Of a stretch of DNA of 34,266 nt, positions 30,036 to 34,266 are shown in pieces (position 1 is the first letter of the stretch; every line of letters begins with the position of its first letter). The notes under the pieces were generated by a model. The model was not told the origin of the DNA and ran no database searches. It saw only the letters and a program-made list of their open reading frames with translations. This DNA is from an uncultured bacterium (GTDB lineage: Bacteria > Desulfobacterota > Desulfovibrionia > Desulfovibrionales > Desulfovibrionaceae). Made by a program: the position numbers and the translations under genes. Location: NCBI GenBank assembly GCA_905214305.1, contig CAJMLK010000030.1, forward strand, positions 1 through 34,266. The letters are read 5' to 3'.

Positions 30036-32492
30036 TTACCGAAGGATCACAATAGTCATGCCATCGCCGCCCCTGTCTTCGGGGGCCAGACAAAAACTTT
30101 CCACAGCCGGGAAGGCGCGCAAAAAATCGTGAACCTGACGCCTCAAGGCGCCCGTGCCGCGTCCGTGAACAACCTCAACTTCCCGAAAACCGGCCAGCAG
30201 TGCCTTATCCATAAACTGCTCCAGTTCTGCAAGGGCAACATCAGCACGAAGTCCGCGCATGTCAAGGCGCAACGAGGCGCCATCGGCTGCCCCGGTGGGT
30301 CGTGCTCCGCCCCCTCCGCTTGTGGCTGCTCCGCTGTGCGCTGCCGCCAGAATGGAAGAAGGCCTGCCCACGGGCTGCGGGCTTCCCTGACTGCCGGGCA
30401 GGCGCAGGGCTTTCATTTCGGCCCACAGGTTCACGCCATTCATGTCCAGACGAACCCGTCCGCGCCGTTCGTCCACATCGGTGACCACGCCGCGTTTATT
30501 GAAAACAGTGTGAAAAACCTGTTGGCCAACCACAAAATGTTCAGGTGCAGGCAAAACCGAACCGTTTTGATCCGCGGCGTCAGCCGGAACAAGCGAAGCC
30601 CGCAGGCGGGACATTTCTTTGAGGGCCTGCTTGTGGGTTGCGCGGCCTTCCTTCCAGGCGCGCATGAGTTCGGATGCTTTGCTTCGCACTTCGTCGTGCA
30701 GGCGCAGCCGTTCTTTTTCCAGCTTTTCGCGCTCATGTCTGGCGGCAGCCCGGGTCTTGTCCTGTTCCTGCCGTAAAACCGCCAGTTCTTCCTCGCGTTT
30801 TGCGGCCAGATCATTGAGCCGGGAAAGCAGGGCAGTGGCGTCTTGCCCGTCCTGCAAAAGATAGCGTTCTGCCCGGCGTACAATGCTTTCGGCCAGACCG
30901 TGTTCTCGCGCCACATCCAGTGCCTGACTGGCCCCCACCTGGTCATAGGCCAGCCGGAACAGGGGTTTTTTGCTTTGAGGATCAAAAAGCATGGAGGCCG
31001 CGCGCGCACCCTCTCTGGTGAGGGCGTAGCTCTTGAGCGCGGGAAAATGTGTTGCTGCCAGAACAAAGGTATGCTTGTCGAGCAATTCGTCAAGTACCGC
31101 CTGAGCCAGAGCAGCGCCCTGCGCCGGGTCTGTTCCCGCGCCAAATTCATCCAGCAGCACCACGCCGCTGGCATCAAGATGCTTCCATGCCTTGGCAAGG
31201 TGCTCAATTTGCGCTGTAAAGGTAGAAACATTGTCCGCAAGACTCTGCTCATCACCAATAAAGGCATCCATGCGGCTGAACCACGGCAAATGCGAACCGG
31301 CGCCCACGGGGACCGGCAGGCCGCTGAGCGTCATGGCGGCGATAAGGCCCAGGGTTTTCAGGCAGACCGTTTTGCCCCCCGCATTGCCGCCCGTGATGAT
31401 AAGGGCGCGTTCGCCGGGGCGCAGTACGATATCGAGCGGTTTTACCGCAGCGGCGGCCCGTGCGGCGGCTTTTTTGTCGTGTGTGGCGTCGGGGGCAGAA
31501 ACGTCCGCACTTTTGGCCCTGTTGAGCAAAAGCAGGGGATGGCGGGCATCGAGCAATTGTATGCCTTCGGCCACCGGGGTCAGCGACAGGCAGCGACCGT
31601 CAAAAAGGGTTGCCAAACGCCGCTTGGCCTGCAGAAGGTCAAGCTGGGCCAGCAGCTCAAGAGCGGCCTGCGCGCCGGGCAATTCCGCTTCGAGCAGACT
31701 GCGCAGATATTGCAGAACCTTGCGTTCTTCTTCGCGCTCTTCGCGTTTCAGTTCCTGAAGGCGGTTGTTGATTTCCACCAGAAACATGGGTTCAAAATAG
31801 CAGGTTTCGCCTGTTTGCGACCAGTCGTGGATGATGCCCTGCATGCGGCCCTTGAAGTTGGCCTTGAGGGGCAGCACGTAACGGTCGGACGAAAGGGTCA
31901 TGAATTCGTCCTGCAGATAGGCAAGCATGTTGTACTGCAGGGCGTAGTCCTTGACCTTGCGCATGCAGCTCTGGTGCAGGCGGCGCAGTTCGCCGCGCAG
32001 GCGGTAAAGCTCGGGCGAGCTTTCGTCTTTCAGCAGGCCGTCGTCAGAAAGGCAGCGCAGAAGGGCCGCCGTAAGCTGCACTGGCAGGGGCGTGCCGTCG
32101 GCCAGGGCCAGCAGGTGCGGCCACCGTTTCGGCGCATCGGGCACGGCAATGGATGCGTGGGCGTCGCGTGCCGTGCGCAGGACTTCGCGCAGCGCCCAGA
32201 AGGCGTCCACATCGGGCTGAAAAGCGTGGGGACGGCTGGTTTGCGCGGCCTGCAGGAAACCTGTGACATCAGGAAAGGCATTGAGCGTAAATGCGGTTCC
32301 CCCGGCAGACGGAAGTGAGGCCCAGTCCGCCGCTTCCTCATATACCCGCGCCGCCAGATTTACATCTTCGGCCAGGGGCAGCGGGGCAAGAGCCAGTGCG
32401 CGGTCACGCCCCACGCCTGAAAGGCAGAGCGAAGCCAGGTGGTCAGTGATGTGATTGAATTCCAGGGCCTGGAGCGTACGGGCGTGAATCAT
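30036..32492 (-). CDS. mutS2: MutS2 family ATPase with Smr nuclease domain
   Basis: MutS2 proteins limit recombination and, as recently shown in some bacteria, rescue collided ribosomes. The 818-residue protein has MutS core and clamp regions without the mismatch-recognition domain. The Walker A GGNAGGKT is at about residues 364-371, Walker B with LLDEFGAGTDPAQG is at about 443-457, and a long coiled coil spans about 520-640. A C-terminal Smr domain (about 740-818) has LDMRGLRADVAL and HGRGTGALR, the signatures of its nuclease activity. The ATG at 32492 has GAGG upstream. It lies between yqeY and dnaG on the same strand, a conserved-looking translation and replication cluster. Confidence 0.94.
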   Translation of the reverse strand: MIHARTLQALEFNHITDHLASLCLSGVGRDRALALAPLPLAEDVNLAARVYEEAADWASLPSAGGTAFTLNAFPDVTGFLQAAQTSRPHAFQPDVDAFWALREVLRTARDAHASIAVPDAPKRWPHLLALADGTPLPVQLTAALLRCLSDDGLLKDESSPELYRLRGELRRLHQSCMRKVKDYALQYNMLAYLQDEFMTLSSDRYVLPLKANFKGRMQGIIHDWSQTGETCYFEPMFLVEINNRLQELKREEREEERKVLQYLRSLLEAELPGAQAALELLAQLDLLQAKRRLATLFDGRCLSLTPVAEGIQLLDARHPLLLLNRAKSADVSAPDATHDKKAAARAAAAVKPLDIVLRPGERALIITGGNAGGKTVCLKTLGLIAAMTLSGLPVPVGAGSHLPWFSRMDAFIGDEQSLADNVSTFTAQIEHLAKAWKHLDASGVVLLDEFGAGTDPAQGAALAQAVLDELLDKHTFVLAATHFPALKSYALTREGARAASMLFDPQSKKPLFRLAYDQVGASQALDVAREHGLAESIVRRAERYLLQDGQDATALLSRLNDLAAKREEELAVLRQEQDKTRAAARHEREKLEKERLRLHDEVRSKASELMRAWKEGRATHKQALKEMSRLRASLVPADAADQNGSVLPAPEHFVVGQQVFHTVFNKRGVVTDVDERRGRVRLDMNGVNLWAEMKALRLPGSQGSPQPVGRPSSILAAAHSGAATSGGGGARPTGAADGASLRLDMRGLRADVALAELEQFMDKALLAGFREVEVVHGRGTGALRRQVHDFLRAFPAVESFCLAPEDRGGDGMTIVILR

Positions 32493-32720
32493 GCTGATGC
32501 CTCGGGAGCAATGAAATGGCTTGTCACAGAAAAAAGGACGCAGCTCTCGAAGGGCCTGACGGCCCGCATATTCCGGAGAGTGCGTTTTTGCCGGACACAC
32601 AGTATTTCCATCTTGCGAGGCAACTCCCGGTTACAACGGCCTGTGGCCGGACGGCAGGGCGAGTTCCGCATCTGGAAGGCCGCTGCATATCCGCCATGAC
32701 GGAAAAGCGGCTGAAAATAT

Positions 32721-32755
32721 TGCGCTGCCGCCTGCTTTGGCAATCTTGCAGCGCA
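32721..32755 (-). terminator. Weak terminator-like stem after yqeY
   Basis: TGCGCTGC (32721-32728) pairs with GCAGCGCA (32748-32755). On the minus strand the stem is followed by ATATTTTC. It lies 17 bases after the yqeY stop, so readthrough into mutS2 is likely only partly reduced. Confidence 0.45.
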
Positions 32756-32772
32756 GGCGGGTCAGGGGCTGG

Positions 32773-33240
32773 TCAGGATTGCAGGCGTTTTTTCACGGCC
32801 TCGGAAAGAGCCTTGCCGTCTACCTGTCCCTTATGACCGGCCATGATAGCAGATATGACCTTGCCCATATCTTTGGGCGACGATGCGCCAAGTTCGGCAA
32901 TGGTGCTTTCAATGAGGGCGTTCAGTTCATCCTGATCAAGGGCCTTGGGCAGATAGTCCTTGAGGACGACCAGTTCCGCAGCCTCTTTTTCGGCAAGGTC
33001 GGGCCGCTGGGCAGCCGTGTACTGCTCGATGGAGTCCTGCCTCTGCTTGCCTTCCTTGACAATGACATCAAGCATTTCTTCATCGGAAAGGCTGCCGCCG
33101 GGCCGCCGCAGGTCCACCAGACGGTTTTTTACCGCTGTTTTCAACAGGCGCAGCACTGTAAGGCGCACGCTGTCTTTGGCTTTGTAGGCGCGCACATAGT
33201 CTTTTTCAATCTGTTCAAAAAGCGTGGTGGTAACGGTCAT
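32773..33240 (-). CDS. yqeY: GatB/YqeY-domain protein
   Basis: This 155-residue protein is entirely a GatB/YqeY helical domain, related to the C-terminal tRNA-binding tail of amidotransferase subunit GatB. Recognisable blocks are KAKDSVRLTVLRLLKTAVKN (about 20-39), EKEAAELVVLKDYLPKAL (about 90-107) and MGKVISAIMAGHKGQVDGKAL (about 128-148). It is thought to bind tRNA-related substrates, but its exact role is unproven. The ATG at 33240 matches the family N terminus, although the ribosome-binding site is weak. It follows rpsU after a terminator and precedes mutS2. Confidence 0.9.
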   Translation of the reverse strand: MTVTTTLFEQIEKDYVRAYKAKDSVRLTVLRLLKTAVKNRLVDLRRPGGSLSDEEMLDVIVKEGKQRQDSIEQYTAAQRPDLAEKEAAELVVLKDYLPKALDQDELNALIESTIAELGASSPKDMGKVISAIMAGHKGQVDGKALSEAVKKRLQS

Positions 33241-33278
33241 GGCAGTGGTGTGGTGAAGGGTGGAGTAAAGCAGAAAAT

Positions 33279-33306
33279 GCGGGAAACCCCAAAAGGGGCT
33301 TCCCGC
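33279..33306 (-). terminator. Terminator-like stem after rpsU
   Basis: On the minus strand GCGGGAAGCCCC-TTTT-GGGGTTTCCCGC forms a 12-bp stem with one G-U pair, followed by ATTTTC. The G-U becomes an A-C mismatch on the other strand, so it is oriented for rpsU. It probably lets S21 be made in excess over the downstream genes. Confidence 0.7.
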
Positions 33307-33352
33307 ATAACTGGCCGGATGCAAGGCCCCGGGCGCATGTATGCGCCCCCGG

Positions 33353-33556
33353 TTAGGCCATGTTCATCTTCCTGATCTTTTTCATCAACCGCTTCCGGGC
33401 GGCGGCCTTCTTCTTTTTGCGCATGACGCTGGGCTTTTCGTAGTGCTGGCGCTTCTTCATTTCAGAAAGAATGCCGGCCTTTTCTACCTGCTTCTTAAAG
33501 CGACGCAGCGCAATATCGAAGTTATAGTCGTCTTCGTTAAGAAAAACTCCGGGCAA
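33353..33556 (-). CDS. rpsU: 30S ribosomal protein S21
   Basis: S21 is a small basic 30S protein that helps initiation near the anti-Shine-Dalgarno region of 16S rRNA. The core ALRRFKKQVEKAGIL and HYEKPSVMRKKKKAAARKR are unmistakable. I chose the TTG at 33556, giving 67 residues starting (M)PGVFLNEDDYN, because S21 proteins begin MPGV or similar and AAGGGGG lies eight bases upstream. A GTG at 33565 would start inside that ribosome-binding site. The rare TTG start may limit or tune translation. It is the first gene of rpsU-yqeY-mutS2-dnaG-rpoD. Confidence 0.93.
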   Translation of the reverse strand: MPGVFLNEDDYNFDIALRRFKKQVEKAGILSEMKKRQHYEKPSVMRKKKKAAARKRLMKKIRKMNMA

Positions 33557-33576
33557 GAAAATCACCCCCTTCGGCG

Positions 33577-33631
33577 GAGGGCCGATAGTTACGGCCCCAA
33601 AAAATACCGTTCACGGGCTTTACCCGTGCAC
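33577..33631 (-). promoter_or_regulatory. Structured rpsU leader
   Basis: Two hairpins lie between promoter and gene on the minus strand: CACGGG-TAAA-GCCCGTG (around 33612-33629) and GGGCCG / CGGCCC with a 7-base loop (33579-33597). Directly after the second, CCCTCCGCC is followed by the ribosome-binding site AAGGGGG, so CCCT can pair with it. Autoregulation of S21 translation is possible but inferred. Confidence 0.4.
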
Positions 33632-33662
33632 GGACTGGCGACAATGTCGCAAGTGAAGTGCT

Positions 33663-33691
33663 TCTATAGCCCGGAGGCTGCAAAAAGGCAA
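33663..33691 (-). promoter_or_regulatory. Putative rpsU operon promoter
   Basis: On the minus strand TTGCCT (33686-33691) and TATAGA (33663-33668) are 17 bases apart, about 105 bases upstream of the rpsU start. Good hexamers and ideal spacing make this the best promoter for the operon. Confidence 0.55.
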
Positions 33692-33931
33692 GCTTTTTTC
33701 GCCCTTGCGATCCTGTACGGCGAAAAAACTGCCCATGCCGATGATGCATGCGTCAAATGCCCGTGTGGTCCGGTTGCCTGCCCGCGCTGCTTGCAGCAGG
33801 GGTGCGCAGGGTTTTGCTGTCCCTGTGTGCCCGGCTGTCAGCGTGGCCGCTGCGTTGCACGGCGGGGCGGCCGCGGCACTGGATGGCAGACGGCTTCCTG
33901 AGCTTGAGCATGAATACAGCACTGTCTGTCA

Positions 33932-34010
33932 GAAGGCGGGCAAAGCTCGCCTTCGTCTGTCTTGCTGCAAGGATTTTTTTGCAAATCCTTGCAGGGCAAT
34001 TCTCTTTTTT
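33932..34010 (+). repeat. Composite hairpin element, copy 2
   Basis: GAAGGCGGGC (33932-33941) / GCTCGCCTTC (33945-33954) with loop AAA comes first. Then GCAAGGATTT (33967-33976) pairs with AAATCCTTGC (33983-33992), and AGGGCAATTCTC follows. Order and sequence parallel the minus strand of 23081-23173. Confidence 0.55.
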
Positions 34011-34066
34011 ACTACGTGCACAGCGTTAGAGGATTTTGCCTTTGAAAAAGTAAAATTGCTCCAACA

Positions 34067-34165
34067 CTGCACGAAAGTGCAGCGCTTACAGCTTGGTGTG
34101 GATTCAGCCGAAAATCACTTTTTCCGGCTGAATGAAAACTTTGAAATGTGAAACATTTCAAAGTT
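34067..34165. repeat. Cluster of three further hairpins
   Basis: Three stems occur in a row: CTGCAC-GAAA-GTGCAG (34067-34082), ATTCAGCCG (34102-34110) / CGGCTGAAT (34125-34133), and the perfect 13-bp palindrome AACTTTGAAATGT (34137-34149) / ACATTTCAAAGTT (34153-34165) with loop GAA. The stretch 33692-34266 holds no gene I would accept. Confidence 0.6.
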
Positions 34166-34175
34166 GCTCTGCCCT

Positions 34176-34266
34176 AGTTGTAGTGTTCCAATAGGTTGTT
34201 CACCCTCCCCGAATCGGTAAAGCTGGAGTTAGCAGACAACAGCAAACCGAGTGAGGGAAAGGGTGA
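34176..34266. other. Unassigned right edge of the window
   Basis: The last 90 bases do not resemble the hairpin elements before them. TTCACCCT near 34199 and AGGGTGA at the end are inversely related. The composition suggests the start of a different unit, possibly a mobile element or a gene beyond the window, but the part seen is too short to name. Confidence 0.25.

Noticed and set aside
33705..34151. Possible 148-residue plus-strand gene at the right end
   Set aside because: It runs through the hairpin elements and the rpsU upstream region, has odd composition, and matches no family.
1..34266. tRNA, rRNA, CRISPR array, prophage or complete insertion sequence
   Set aside because: I looked for TTCGA-type T-arms, direct repeats with spacers, and transposase or integrase motifs, and found none I could support.

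Overview
The window looks like a chromosomal segment of a sulfate-reducing deltaproteobacterium close to Desulfovibrio (D. desulfuricans-like). This is inferred from gene content and protein style, because no database search was possible. The clues are a complete branched-chain amino acid (liv) transporter operon, an oxygen-independent class III ribonucleotide reductase under a cobalamin riboswitch, a membrane-anchored hemerythrin, a NifU/NifS iron-sulfur assembly pair, and many small orphan iron-sulfur or HAD proteins. The DNA is moderately GC-rich and its intergenic regions are crowded with long hairpins. I see no CRISPR array, prophage, complete insertion sequence, rRNA or tRNA.

Positions 1-15100 are read mainly on the plus strand: rplM-rpsI with a double terminator; a long YcaO-domain protein; livK-livH-livM-livG-livF; a structured, possibly non-coding stretch ending in an intrinsic terminator; a secreted two-domain M16 peptidase; then a cobalamin riboswitch followed by nrdD, a 56-residue separate glycyl-radical piece, and nrdG. 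The riboswitch plausibly shuts off this B12-independent enzyme when B12 can support another reductase. That other enzyme is not in the window.

Positions 15380-21860 are read on the minus strand: a membrane hemerythrin; then metA-iscR-nifU-nifS, a tight gene string whose first gene has a clear promoter with a perfect dyad and a structured leader; and a ferredoxin-like/HAD phosphatase pair. A lone plus-strand gene at 22125-23018 encodes a carbamoyltransferase-fold protein that has lost the family's catalytic signatures.

Positions 23550-33560 are minus strand. In transcription order they hold rpsU, yqeY, mutS2, dnaG and rpoD (an expanded macromolecular-synthesis operon), then a staphylococcal-nuclease-like protein, queC and a small orphan protein.

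The least explained material is intergenic. One structured repeat occurs three times (7075-7167, 15117-15187 and 29852-29954), twice inside operons. A second composite hairpin element occurs at 23081-23173 and 33932-34010. There is also a possible non-coding RNA after livF. The most biologically interesting coding feature is the split class III reductase, whose glycyl-radical loop is a separate small gene.
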